This document shows positions 1-8,857 of a stretch of 64,000 bases of DNA, piece after piece. Position numbers and translations under genes: made by a program. Position 1 is the first letter of the stretch. Every line of letters starts with the position of its first letter. The stretch is from NCBI GenBank assembly GCA_018268855.1, contig JAFDVR010000006.1:310001-374000 (forward strand). The letters are read 5' to 3'. The notes under the pieces were generated by a model. It did not search any database and was not told the origin of the DNA. It saw only the letters and a list, made by a program, of their open reading frames with translations. This DNA is from Acidobacteriota bacterium (GTDB lineage: Bacteria; Acidobacteriota; Terriglobia; Terriglobales; Acidobacteriaceae).

Positions 1-283
1 ACGTAAACGGAATGCGCTGGTCGAGCACTAACTCAAGCTCAGGATTGCCGCGCGAAATCGCATTCCCCACGACTACAAGATCGGGCCGGGGCGTAAGGTT
101 CGCCTCCGCATATGGCTCCATGACAGAAATCTTCATGCCGCGGAGCTGGTCACTCATGGGCGGATAAGCAGCAGCATCGGAGCCGGTAACACGGTGTCCG
201 CGCGCCTGCAACATGCCCGCGAGCGAGGCCATCGCAGTGCCGCAGATGCCGATGAGATGGATGTGGCGAGAATCGTTGTTCAT
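1..283 (-). CDS. mpl: UDP-N-acetylmuramate:tripeptide ligase Mpl, N-terminal part (cut by window edge)
   Basis: Only the first 94 codons are inside the window. They read a Mur-ligase Rossmann start (HIHLIGICGTAMASLAGML), then GSDAAAYPPMSDQL and DLVVVGNAISRGNPELE, which match the Mpl family much better than MurC. Mpl joins recovered L-Ala-gamma-D-Glu-meso-DAP tripeptide to UDP-MurNAc in the cytoplasm, short-circuiting de novo stem-peptide synthesis. The ATG overlaps the stop of the LD-carboxypeptidase by 4 bases (ATGA at 280-283), so the two are translationally coupled. The C-terminal ATPase and ligase domains lie outside the window, so activity cannot be judged. Confidence 0.85.
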   Translation of the reverse strand, partial: MNNDSRHIHLIGICGTAMASLAGMLQARGHRVTGSDAAAYPPMSDQLRGMKISVMEPYAEANLTPRPDLVVVGNAISRGNPELELVLDQRIPFT

Positions 284-1239
284 AGTGTGACGGCTGCTTC
301 TTCGATGCGCAGCGTGCATTCTGTGGAGTTCGTTATAAGCGTGGCACGCACGGCAAGCGGGAGTGAGATGTTGGGTTCGTATACATGTCCGCAACGCAGG
401 CCGATGGCAATGGGGCCTTTGAAATCACGCAGATTGTGGCGAAGCGCTTCTTCCAGCAATGCATTCTCCGCCGCATCGCTGACGCACTGTTTCATATCGC
501 CAAAGACAATGCCCTTCACGCGCTCCAGCAAACCGCCGTAGCGAAGATGCACCAGGTAGCGGTCCCACTGGTAAGGCTTAGTACCTACATCTTCTACAAA
601 GAGAATGGCATCGTCTTCAGGCGCCTGCATCGCATACGGAGTTCCGAGCGATTCGGCCACGATAGAGATGCATCCACCAAACAACGTGCCGCCCGCGCTT
701 CCTTCCTGTAACGTATGCAAGCCGTCTTTGGCACCAAGCTGCCACGCGCTCCCCTGTTTCAGTGCGTTGTTCCATGAAGCGCTATCGACGCCCTCTTGCA
801 CGAACTCACCGCGAGCAAAATCCGCCGCAACCATCGGCGCGTAAAAGCTGACCAGCCCCGTCTCGCGCGTGAGCCATCCATGTACGGAGGTGATATCGCT
901 GTACCCAATCAGCGGCTTCGGATGTTTGCGAATCAGTTCCGCATCGAGATGCGGAAGTATCTCCACCGAACCCCAACCGCCGCGCGTACTGATAATGGCA
1001 TCTATAGACTCATCTACAAAGGCTCGATGCAGATCGGCAGCACGCTCCTCTGCTGTCCCAGCAAAATAGATGGGTCCGCGTTTCGTCGCCGTAGGAAAGA
1101 GCACCGGCTCATAGCCGAGCGAAGCGAGACGTTCTACGCCCAATCGGACGCGATCTTCGTTTGCCGCTCCAGCCAGTGAGAGCACGGCGATGCGCGCGCC
1201 CTGCTTCAATGCCGGCGGAAGGATGCGCTGCATGCTCAC
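280..1239 (-). CDS. ldcA: Muramoyltetrapeptide LD-carboxypeptidase (peptidase S66)
   Basis: A 319-residue S66 protein, normal length for the family. The nucleophile-elbow motif is PLIGYSDITSVH, the Glu of the catalytic triad lies in LFVEDVGTKPYQWDRYL, and the His in GLRCGHVYEPNISLPL, so all three catalytic residues are present. The enzyme removes the terminal D-Ala from recycled murein tetrapeptide, giving the tripeptide that Mpl uses. The reading frame begins with GTG at 1239, overlapping the dapF stop (GTGA); an ATG two codons later (1233) is an alternative. It sits between dapF and mpl with 4-base overlaps on both sides, which supports a dedicated murein-recycling role. Confidence 0.92.
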   Translation of the reverse strand: MSMQRILPPALKQGARIAVLSLAGAANEDRVRLGVERLASLGYEPVLFPTATKRGPIYFAGTAEERAADLHRAFVDESIDAIISTRGGWGSVEILPHLDAELIRKHPKPLIGYSDITSVHGWLTRETGLVSFYAPMVAADFARGEFVQEGVDSASWNNALKQGSAWQLGAKDGLHTLQEGSAGGTLFGGCISIVAESLGTPYAMQAPEDDAILFVEDVGTKPYQWDRYLVHLRYGGLLERVKGIVFGDMKQCVSDAAENALLEEALRHNLRDFKGPIAIGLRCGHVYEPNISLPLAVRATLITNSTECTLRIEEAAVTL

Positions 1240-2042
1240 TCGCCCGTACTCGCTTTCCCTACGCAGATCACTTCTGCGGGTCCGGTCAGTTGCATCTCCG
1301 CATCGCGCGCAGGCCAGACTACCTGCTGCTCTCCGCCGATCGATGAGGCCGCAAGTGATGTGTCACATCCGCGTAGTGCGATCGACGCAGCCGACGATGC
1401 GCACGTGCCTGTACCCGAAGAGTGCGTTGGTCCTACACCACGCTCATAAATGCGAAACTCTATTTTTTCCGGCGCAAGCACACGCACAAACTCAACATTC
1501 GTACCTGCGGGGAAATCCGGGTGCGTGCAGATCTTTGCTCCCAATTCCTGCCACGCAAGCCCATGCGAAGAGAAATCTTCAGCCTCAGTAAAGATGACGA
1601 AGTGCGGATTCCCTACGTTCACGTCCGCACCGTCTACTTTTCCGATACCGAGCACATCCACCATGCGCGGCATCACCTGCGGCACGCCCATGTCTGTCGC
1701 AATCATGCAGAGTTCGCCACGCATATCGAGCGTGCGGCAGGTGCGTGGACCTCCAGCCGTTTGCAGCGTGACAGATGTGATGTGGTCATTCACAGCGAGC
1801 CATGCCGCCACACAGCGCGTGCCATTACCGGAAAGCTCTGCCTCGGAGCCGTCCGCATTGAAGAGGCGCAACAGCATCTCGCCATCCGGCTTCCGCTCCA
1901 GAAACTCCACGCCGTCCGCACCCACGCTCGTGTTGCGCGCACAGAGGCGCCGCGCAAGTGCCGCATGATCGTCGCGCGCGTGCTCCTCCTCCACGATGAG
2001 GAAGTCGTTGCCGCAGGCGTGCGCTTTGACGAATGGAATCAT
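1236..2042 (-). CDS. dapF: Diaminopimelate epimerase
   Basis: A 268-residue DapF. Both catalytic cysteines are visible: Cys in SGNGTRCVAAWLA, in the N-terminal lobe, and Cys in SSGTGTCASSAA, in the C-terminal lobe. It converts LL- to meso-diaminopimelate for lysine and peptidoglycan. It opens with MIPFVKAHACGNDFLIV, the typical DapF start. It is 41 bases downstream of the glycosyltransferase and overlaps the LD-carboxypeptidase by 4 bases, tying meso-DAP synthesis to recycling of the DAP-containing tripeptide. Confidence 0.95.
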   Translation of the reverse strand: MIPFVKAHACGNDFLIVEEEHARDDHAALARRLCARNTSVGADGVEFLERKPDGEMLLRLFNADGSEAELSGNGTRCVAAWLAVNDHITSVTLQTAGGPRTCRTLDMRGELCMIATDMGVPQVMPRMVDVLGIGKVDGADVNVGNPHFVIFTEAEDFSSHGLAWQELGAKICTHPDFPAGTNVEFVRVLAPEKIEFRIYERGVGPTHSSGTGTCASSAASIALRGCDTSLAASSIGGEQQVVWPARDAEMQLTGPAEVICVGKASTGE

Positions 2043-2083
2043 GCTGTATAGCGTCTCCGTTTACAAGATTATGAGCGATCTGC

Positions 2084-3718
2084 TTAGTGCGATTTGTAAA
2101 TATCCGACTGATAGAACCGTGCACACGGCTGGCCCGTATGACAGAGCACCAGCGTCTCCGTCAATCCTTGGGGATGCGCCGCGACTGCTTTTGAAACGGC
2201 ATCGCCGGCAAACGCAACTACCATGCCAACTGTGGATGCGGGTGACGTCATCGCCTCAGCATCCCCCGATCCATAGACCTGCTTGAGCGGAATGCCCGCC
2301 TGCTGCAAAGCACCAATGTGGTCGGAGGTTTCCATCAGGATAGGCATGCCCTGTGGCAAGCGCGTGAGTTGATTGGCAATCGCCCGTTCAAATGGGATGC
2401 GTGTCGATGAATTCACTACCGCTTCGCGAAAGACCAGCGGCTTCATCCAGATCATCACCACCAGGTTTGCCGCAACAAAAATGAGTGCTATCGGATGCAT
2501 CCAGGCAGCGAGTTTCGGCCTGTTTATGCGCAGACGTTTCTCCAGCCAGAAGAGCGGCACGGCAGCGCACAACGCAAGCGCCGGCAGAAGTTCCATGCCA
2601 TAACGCGAGTTGTAAAACGAGTGCGGATAAAGTTGCGGGATAAAGATAGGAACCGAGCCCCACGCGATGGAGTACACGTAAAACGGCAGCGGCACCCACA
2701 GCAGCAGAGCGATACGTGACACCTTCTGCTTGAGCAGCATCCACGCACCTGCCAGCGCAGCCGCCATCACCGCAAAGCCGGTCTCCCACATGGCCGCATC
2801 TACCTGCGCGGTTCGCGTGTAAAAGAGCAGCGCCCATGCAGGATTGTGCCATCCGCGATAGTGCTTCGACCCAGGGGGCGAGGTGCGCTTCTCGATCGCC
2901 GCAGCCGAGTACGGCCCGCGCATAAAGTCCAGCCAGTCACCAAAGAAATGCGCGTTGTACCAGAACCACAGCAGCGGCCCTGCAATACAGATCACTGTGA
3001 ACAGCACGAACGGTACAATCGCGCGGTGCCTCGTCTCCGCTTTTGCCTGCAACACGCAATACAACATCACGCACCACACAGCCACGCCGAAGATCCAGCC
3101 ATCATAGCGCGTAAACACCATCAAAAAAATCAGCACACCGCAGAGCAGAATATACAGATTCGCACGGCCACTGCGGTTCGCGACAAGCGCAGCCTGCGTG
3201 TCAAAGATAACTGAGACCGTCCACAATAGCAGCGCAAGAAACAGCGGCTCTGTCATTGCCGTTGTAGATAGATACAGTAGGTTCGGGTTCAGAGCAAAGA
3301 ATGCGGTGGCCACGAACGCCCAGCGCACTGGCAAGATGTAACGTGCCACGCGATTACATGCGATTACTGAAAGAATGTAGCAAGCCAGCGAAGGCCATGA
3401 CCCTGCGGTGCCGTTTTGCCACCACTCCATCTTCTGCACAAACGGCACCATCAACAGATGCGGCAGAGGGAGCCACACACCGCCAAGCTGAGCGAGTCCA
3501 GGCCAGCGCGAATCGAGGATGCGCCGCGCGATGCCGAGATGCGCGACAGCATCTCCGTAGAGGAGGAGCCAACCGCGTGTTGCACACACCAGAAATGAAA
3601 GAAACGCAATCACCGCCGCGCTCAGCGCAACGGGAAACAATTCCTCGCGCTGGGCCGGAACGATCGCATCCAGATCCGCCGGTAGTGTCGCTCCACGGTT
3701 TATAGTCCTGCGAGACAT
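2084..3718 (-). CDS. Multi-pass membrane glycosyltransferase, GT39/ArnT-like
   Basis: A 544-residue integral membrane protein with roughly ten hydrophobic segments. Near the N-terminus, after the first helix, it has LYGDAVAHLGIARRILDSRWPGLAQLG, the acidic first-loop signature of GT-C enzymes that use polyprenyl-phosphate sugars (dolichyl-P-mannose mannosyltransferase and ArnT relatives). Donor and acceptor are unknown. Only 3 bases separate it from the PfkB kinase gene upstream, and it precedes dapF, so it is probably in the operon. An envelope glycan role fits but is inference. Confidence 0.75.
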   Translation of the reverse strand: MSRRTINRGATLPADLDAIVPAQREELFPVALSAAVIAFLSFLVCATRGWLLLYGDAVAHLGIARRILDSRWPGLAQLGGVWLPLPHLLMVPFVQKMEWWQNGTAGSWPSLACYILSVIACNRVARYILPVRWAFVATAFFALNPNLLYLSTTAMTEPLFLALLLWTVSVIFDTQAALVANRSGRANLYILLCGVLIFLMVFTRYDGWIFGVAVWCVMLYCVLQAKAETRHRAIVPFVLFTVICIAGPLLWFWYNAHFFGDWLDFMRGPYSAAAIEKRTSPPGSKHYRGWHNPAWALLFYTRTAQVDAAMWETGFAVMAAALAGAWMLLKQKVSRIALLLWVPLPFYVYSIAWGSVPIFIPQLYPHSFYNSRYGMELLPALALCAAVPLFWLEKRLRINRPKLAAWMHPIALIFVAANLVVMIWMKPLVFREAVVNSSTRIPFERAIANQLTRLPQGMPILMETSDHIGALQQAGIPLKQVYGSGDAEAMTSPASTVGMVVAFAGDAVSKAVAAHPQGLTETLVLCHTGQPCARFYQSDIYKSH

Positions 3719-3721
3719 TCT

Positions 3722-4669
3722 CTACTCCGCATCAAGATCGAGGTGCGAGATTTCGCGGAAAAGACGGAAGCGCTCCTCAATCTCTTCACGCGTCGCATCG
3801 CGCAGACGCTCAATGCCAAACTTCTCCACCGCGAAAGATCCCATTACCCCGCCATAAAACAACGCGGTACGAAACGCACGCGGCGTGATCTCTTTTTGCG
3901 CGGCGAGATATCCGTAAAAGCCACCCGCAAACGAATCGCCCGCTCCGGTCGGATCCACCACTTCTTCCAGAGGAAGAGCAGGCGCGCGAAAAGGAACGGT
4001 CGTATTCTTCGTCCCAGGGAAGCTCCGTTCGCAGAAGAATGCCGTCGCGCCATACTCACCATGCTTGATGACGAGCGACTTCGGCCCCATTTCGATCACT
4101 TTCTTCGCAGCCTTCACCAGGTTGTGTTCGCCTGAAAGCATGCGCGCTTCGCCATCGTTGATGATGAGCGTATCAAGGCCTGCAAGCATCTTCAGCAGAT
4201 TGTCGCGATGATCGGCGATCCAATAATTCATTGTGTCGCCCGCCACCATCTTCACGTCCGGCATGGCATCCATCACTCGCTTCTGCAGAACCGGATCGAT
4301 GTTGGCGAGAAAGAGAAAATCAGAATCCTGATAATTCGAGGGGACCTTCGGGGAGAAGTCCGCAAACACATTTAGGTCCGTCTGCAGTGTCTTCGCTTCG
4401 TTCAGCGCGCCCTCATAACTGCCTGCCCAGTGAAAGCACTTCTCGCCTGGAATGTGTTCGATGCCGCTGATATCGATGTTGCGTTTTTTGAACGCCTCTT
4501 CCTGCTTAGGGCCAAAGTCATCACCTACTACACCAATGACGCGCACATCGGTAAAGAAGCTGGCAGCAATTGCAAAGTGGGTGGCAGCGCCTCCCTGGCA
4601 GCGCTCACGCTTCCCATGTGGCGTTTCAATCGTGTCAAACGCTACAGATCCAACAACGAGAATCGACAT
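3722..4669 (-). CDS. PfkB-family sugar or nucleoside kinase
   Basis: A 315-residue ribokinase-fold kinase. It starts MSILVVGSVAFDTIETP, has the substrate-binding GGAATHFAIAA region near residue 27 and ends with the PfkB signature VDPTGAGDSFAGGFYGYLAA, containing the anion hole and catalytic Asp. The family phosphorylates sugars or nucleosides with ATP. Placement 8 bases behind mtnP suggests a substrate linked to methylthioadenosine salvage (adenosine, or a ribose derivative), but the sequence does not settle this. It is not an MtnK-type methylthioribose kinase. Confidence 0.82.
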   Translation of the reverse strand: MSILVVGSVAFDTIETPHGKRERCQGGAATHFAIAASFFTDVRVIGVVGDDFGPKQEEAFKKRNIDISGIEHIPGEKCFHWAGSYEGALNEAKTLQTDLNVFADFSPKVPSNYQDSDFLFLANIDPVLQKRVMDAMPDVKMVAGDTMNYWIADHRDNLLKMLAGLDTLIINDGEARMLSGEHNLVKAAKKVIEMGPKSLVIKHGEYGATAFFCERSFPGTKNTTVPFRAPALPLEEVVDPTGAGDSFAGGFYGYLAAQKEITPRAFRTALFYGGVMGSFAVEKFGIERLRDATREEIEERFRLFREISHLDLDAE

Positions 4670-4677
4670 CTTTTCTC

Positions 4678-5547
4678 CTAAGCCTGGTTATATTTATCGA
4701 GAAGAAGGGCAAGTTTCTGACGTGTCGCAGTGGGAATTGCAGCCTTATCCGTCATCACCGCATACTTCAACGCACTGGCGCATGCGCATGTGCGCTCGCC
4801 TTTCGGCATGGCAGCCACCGCAGCCTTCAACACCTGCTGCGCGCTTGCCGCATTCTGATGAGCGACGGCGATCACCTGTTCCACCGTTACGTCGTCATGC
4901 CCTTCAAACCAGCAGTCATAGTCCGTCACCATCGCCAGCGTGGCATAGCAAAGCTCGGTCTCACGTGCGAGCTTGGCCTCCTGAAGGTTCGTCATGCCAA
5001 TCACGTCCGCACCCCACGAGCGGTACAGGTTCGATTCCGCGCGCGTGGAGAACTGCGGGCCTTCCATGCACACGTACGTGCCGCCCAATTTGCCCACCAC
5101 GCCAATCTCTTTGCACGCCTGTTCAAACACCTTCGCCACATCTTTGCAGATGGGATCGCCAAACGCGACATGGCCCACAATGCCATCGCCAAAAAACGTG
5201 GCATTACGCGCAAACGTGCGATCGATGAACTGATCGGGAATCACAAAGTCTGTCGGTTTGTGCTCTTCTTTCAGAGAACCTACAGCAGAAATGGAAAGGA
5301 TGCGCTGCACGCCGAGCGACTTGAGCGCGTAGATATTTGCGCGGAATGGAATCTCGGTTGGCAACAGGCGATGGCCGCGCCCATGACGCGCAAGAAAGGC
5401 GACGTTACGGCCTTCGAGTTCTCCCAGAACAATCGTCTCCGAAGGATCGCCAAACGGCGTACTCACACGCTCTTCGTGAATATTGGTTAGGCCAGGCATG
5501 TTGTATAGCCCACTGCCACCGATAATGCCAATCTCTGCTTTGCTCAA
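4678..5547 (-). CDS. mtnP: S-methyl-5'-thioadenosine phosphorylase
   Basis: A 289-residue MTA phosphorylase that splits methylthioadenosine into adenine and methylthioribose-1-phosphate. It has IIGGSGLYNMPGL at the start, ARHGRGHRLLPTEIPFRANIYAL, ISAVGSLKEE, EGPQFSTRAESNLYRSWGADVIGMT and VTDYDCW, all in the MTAP rather than purine-nucleoside-phosphorylase form. I chose the TTG at 5547 because AGGAGAGA lies a few bases upstream (5551-5558) and the protein then starts right before IGIIGGSG; the open frame extends further but without family similarity. Stop is 8 bases from pfkB. Confidence 0.92.
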   Translation of the reverse strand: MSKAEIGIIGGSGLYNMPGLTNIHEERVSTPFGDPSETIVLGELEGRNVAFLARHGRGHRLLPTEIPFRANIYALKSLGVQRILSISAVGSLKEEHKPTDFVIPDQFIDRTFARNATFFGDGIVGHVAFGDPICKDVAKVFEQACKEIGVVGKLGGTYVCMEGPQFSTRAESNLYRSWGADVIGMTNLQEAKLARETELCYATLAMVTDYDCWFEGHDDVTVEQVIAVAHQNAASAQQVLKAAVAAMPKGERTCACASALKYAVMTDKAAIPTATRQKLALLLDKYNQA

Positions 5548-5560
5548 AGCTCTCTCCTGG

Positions 5561-7105
5561 TTAATGGGCCACGCGTCTTGCGTGCTGCATAGCCGCATGG
5601 GTAATTCCAAAGCTGTTCATCCACTTGCTCAGTGTCATGGCAGGCTCGTTCATGCGGGGCATCGAAACCGTTGCAGTGTGCATAGGTCCATTGCCCTGCA
5701 CGCCGCGGAAAAGTCCGTCTAACTGCTTCGCCGTTGCGCGGTCAAACCCCTCGCTGATGAATACACCCCTGTCTTCCAGCGTCAACACTACGTCGCCTTC
5801 CGATGTATTGAAGGTCTGGTGATCCTGATCGTCCTCTGGGGATACCTTCTTCACGCCACTGTACTTGCGTCCGAGACGCCCGGCATACATTCGCATAAAC
5901 GAGCGTGCGGAGTCTTCGTTCTTCCATTCAGAGTAGTAGAGAAATCCGATGGAAGCCGGAGTTGCTTTCTCCGCAGGTGTTGCCGACCTGCGTTGCGCGG
6001 CATAGTAGATGCCACCTGCCCATGCCGGTGCAAGCGCTTCGCCCAATTCCTTACCGCCAAACAGTTCTGCGGTAATGCGTACATCCAGTTCGCCCAGGGT
6101 GCCAACGTCATACGGCTCCCATTCTTTATCCAGCAGAGGGTGCACATCCGGCATATTCAGCACCGGTGGAACCATGTGCGCGAGATATTCCTGCGGGTGG
6201 AGAATTTCATGCGAGGTGGATGGTGGATGATCGAGCGTTCCCGCGAAGGCTGCATCCGTTCCACGCTCCTTCTGCACCTGATATTCGAAATACAAACCGT
6301 CCGTGTACGGAAACATCAGTGATTCCTGCAGCAGCAAGGGGGCACGTGACATGACAGGTGAACCCGCCGCGCTTGTTTCAGCGAAACTCCTCAACCTGTC
6401 GCCAATCTCTGGAGCAGTCGCCAGCGTTACACCTTGTGGTTTTAGAACATAATCGAGATACACGATCATGCCCTGTCCTTCCGTTACAGACTGTCGCGCA
6501 GTGGACGCTTCATCCACTGCAATATGCTCACGGTCTTGCTGGGCATTATGGCTTACGTCCGTCTTACTAACATTGCTCCACTTCTCCATAGGAACATGCT
6601 GGTCCTGTAGCGCATGCGTTAATTCGTGCGCAAGAACCGGCTTCTGCTCTTCTGGTGCTACCCAGTCCAGCATGTGGATTACATGTGTTTTCGCATCGTA
6701 AAAACCGGCAATCTGCTCTGTGAGCAGGCTTATAAGAAATGGGCGTAGATTGAAGTCCCGGTCCAGCAGACCAAATTTTTTCAGTACCAATTCCGACCGC
6801 TGCAAACGCTTCGCGCTCTCATCATCCTTAAAGTTCTTTTCCAGCAGCTTCGTCACCGAGGCGCGCGAATCCATCTCGCGTTTGATGTCGTGTTTCTTTT
6901 GCAGATGAGAGTCCTTACTGGCGAACGCAAAGATATCGTCCACGGATCGGAAGAGTTCCTCTGTCTGCTGCTTCGTCATCTTTGTCTGTGGCTTGCTGGC
7001 GGGTGTGGAACTTTGTGCCGGACAAGCAATAGACACGGCTGCAAACGCGCACACGAATGCTGCACGCAGATGCTTGGGTTGAGAGTGATGCAAAGCGGGC
7101 CTCAA
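5561..7105 (-). CDS. Secreted HExxH zinc metallopeptidase-like protein, family not recognised
   Basis: About 514 residues from the TTG at 7105; GTG at 7126 and ATG at 7147 are alternatives and none has a good ribosome-binding site. The N-terminus carries a signal peptide (LRAAFVCAFAAVSIACPAQ). Around 6611-6630 it encodes PVLAHELTHALQDQH, a gluzincin-type HExxH helix, followed some 35 residues later by EGQGMIVYLDY, which could supply the third zinc ligand. The rest is a mostly soluble domain of unknown function. Head of the mtnP-dapF-mpl operon, divergent from ygfZ. An envelope peptidase role is inference. Confidence 0.72.
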   Translation of the reverse strand: MRPALHHSQPKHLRAAFVCAFAAVSIACPAQSSTPASKPQTKMTKQQTEELFRSVDDIFAFASKDSHLQKKHDIKREMDSRASVTKLLEKNFKDDESAKRLQRSELVLKKFGLLDRDFNLRPFLISLLTEQIAGFYDAKTHVIHMLDWVAPEEQKPVLAHELTHALQDQHVPMEKWSNVSKTDVSHNAQQDREHIAVDEASTARQSVTEGQGMIVYLDYVLKPQGVTLATAPEIGDRLRSFAETSAAGSPVMSRAPLLLQESLMFPYTDGLYFEYQVQKERGTDAAFAGTLDHPPSTSHEILHPQEYLAHMVPPVLNMPDVHPLLDKEWEPYDVGTLGELDVRITAELFGGKELGEALAPAWAGGIYYAAQRRSATPAEKATPASIGFLYYSEWKNEDSARSFMRMYAGRLGRKYSGVKKVSPEDDQDHQTFNTSEGDVVLTLEDRGVFISEGFDRATAKQLDGLFRGVQGNGPMHTATVSMPRMNEPAMTLSKWMNSFGITHAAMQHARRVAH

Positions 7106-7157
7106 GGCGAGAATTCGTATAATCACAGTGTACGCTTTAGATCGCATTTGGCACGTT

Positions 7158-8129
7158 ATGAATACCCTTTCCCAACCCGTTCTGAACGCCCTTATCTCCG
7201 GTGCGGCCGTCTCATCCGCTGGTCCTACGGGGTGGATCCGCATTACAGGTAACGATCGCGTTCGCTGGCTCAATGGCATGGTTACTAACTCCGTGCAGGC
7301 CCTTGCGCCCGGAGAAGGTGCTTATGCATTTTTGCTGAACGCGCAGGGCCGCATCCAGGGAGACGGTGTCCTTTGGGCCGATGCCGAAGAGATTTTGTTG
7401 CAAACCAGTGCGGAACAGGTCTCGTCACTCATTGAAATGCTCGACCGGTTCATCATTATGGATGAGGTCGAACTAGAAGACGCAAGCGCTCAGATGCACG
7501 GCGTTCGCCTCGCAGGTGCGCAAGCCGCTTCTATTCTTCAGTCTCTCGGAATTGCTGCTCCTGATGCTGCGAACCGGTGGAATAAAGTCAACTGGATGTC
7601 GCATGAGGTGCGTGTTGAAAGTATGTATGCGCCGCTGGTGCCGCGCGTTGACCTGTGGGTTTCTTCCGCGCAGGTCGCACAGGAACTGGTAAATACGTTG
7701 CTTTCGAACGGAGCAGCGCAGGCCTCTAATACAGATTTAGAGACATTGAGGGTCTTGGAAGGTACGCCGATTTTTGGCACCGACATTCGTGACCGCGATC
7801 TGCCGCAGGAAACGGGCCAGATGCGCGCGCTGCATTTCAATAAAGGCTGCTACCTTGGACAGGAAATTGTGGAGCGCATCCGTTCGCGCGGCAATGTGCA
7901 TCGCACCTTCCACACGTTCGAGTTGAATGGAGCAATACCTGAATCTGGCACATCGCTGGAAGCCGATGGAAAATCCATAGGCGAATTGACCAGTTTTGCG
8001 CGGGTAAACGGGCGCATGATCGCTCTAGGTTTCATTCGCCGCGAAGTGCTCGACCGGAACCTTCCGATCACATATCCAGGCGGAACGGCACAGCCCATTG
8101 AATCGCCTGTCCGCTTTGCTACATCCTGA
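7158..8129 (+). CDS. ygfZ: Folate-binding protein YgfZ (iron-sulfur assembly/repair factor)
   Basis: A 323-residue member of the YgfZ/GcvT family. The defining signature KGCYLGQEIVERIRSRGNVHR, with its conserved cysteine, is at about residue 230. The family binds tetrahydrofolate and supports maturation or repair of Fe-S proteins such as MiaB. The start at 7158 (ATG, MNTLSQPVLNAL) is preferred over a non-ATG codon 30 bases upstream because family similarity begins there. A TATAAT hexamer at 7118-7123 could be its -10 box, though I see no good -35. First gene of the plus-strand run toward ribF. Confidence 0.9.
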   Translation: MNTLSQPVLNALISGAAVSSAGPTGWIRITGNDRVRWLNGMVTNSVQALAPGEGAYAFLLNAQGRIQGDGVLWADAEEILLQTSAEQVSSLIEMLDRFIIMDEVELEDASAQMHGVRLAGAQAASILQSLGIAAPDAANRWNKVNWMSHEVRVESMYAPLVPRVDLWVSSAQVAQELVNTLLSNGAAQASNTDLETLRVLEGTPIFGTDIRDRDLPQETGQMRALHFNKGCYLGQEIVERIRSRGNVHRTFHTFELNGAIPESGTSLEADGKSIGELTSFARVNGRMIALGFIRREVLDRNLPITYPGGTAQPIESPVRFATS

Positions 8130-8179
8130 GCCACGGCTAAATCATCTGAATTAAAGACGTTCAAGAAAGAAGAAAAACA

Positions 8180-8857
8180 ATGGCTGAGAAGGAACCGGAA
8201 ATTGTTGTCAATGATCGTCGTAAGTTCACGATGGCAGGCGATCTGCGCGAAGGCGCGCAGGCGGAAGAGCCTAAGGAAAAGGTCACCACACCTGCTGCCG
8301 AACAGCCCAGGCAGGAACAGGCGAAGGTGACTGAAATACCAAAACCGGACGCTCCTGAACCCGCAGCCACGCAGAAGCCAGATGAAGAAACTGCCGGTGC
8401 GCAAGGGGCAGAAGCGGGTCTGCCGCCGGGTCCCACGCCAGAAGAATCTGCCGAAGTACAGCGCGCCTTTGAAGTGACCGCTGACCGGCTCGACACAGCT
8501 ATCCGGGCAAATAATCTTGGCGCAGAGCACCTTCCACCAATGAACTTCGAGCGCCTGATCTCATCCGTCTACATGACGGCAATGATGCAGCTCGGCGCCG
8601 GAACACCGCAGGGTGAAAAGGCCCGTGTCGATCTACTCGGTGCGCGACAAAGCATCGACATGCTGAGGGTGATCGAAGATAAGACGGCCAACAACCGCAC
8701 TGAAGATGAAAGCAAGCTGCTCGCTTCAGCCCTGTTCGAATTGCGCATGGCGTTCCTCGAAATTACGCAGGCGCTTTCCCGTCAGGCTGCGGCGAAGGTT
8801 GCCCAACAGAGTCCTGAAGGAGTGCCGCCGGCAGCAGGGCCGAAGCTCGTCGTCTGA
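8180..8857 (+). CDS. DUF1844 domain protein
   Basis: A 225-residue acidic protein. Residues 1-110 are low-complexity (Glu/Pro/Ala-rich), with MAEKEPEIVVNDRRKFT at the start. Residues about 118-200 hold the DUF1844 domain: INFERLISSVYMTAMMQLG-like sequence, then ARVDLLGARQSIDMLRVIEDKT and LLASALFELRMAFLEIT. Function unknown; the family is typical of Acidobacteriota and Deltaproteobacteria-like lineages. Its stop overlaps the start of the next gene (TGATG at 8855-8859), suggesting coupled translation with the metallo-hydrolase. Confidence 0.88.
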   Translation: MAEKEPEIVVNDRRKFTMAGDLREGAQAEEPKEKVTTPAAEQPRQEQAKVTEIPKPDAPEPAATQKPDEETAGAQGAEAGLPPGPTPEESAEVQRAFEVTADRLDTAIRANNLGAEHLPPMNFERLISSVYMTAMMQLGAGTPQGEKARVDLLGARQSIDMLRVIEDKTANNRTEDESKLLASALFELRMAFLEITQALSRQAAAKVAQQSPEGVPPAAGPKLVV

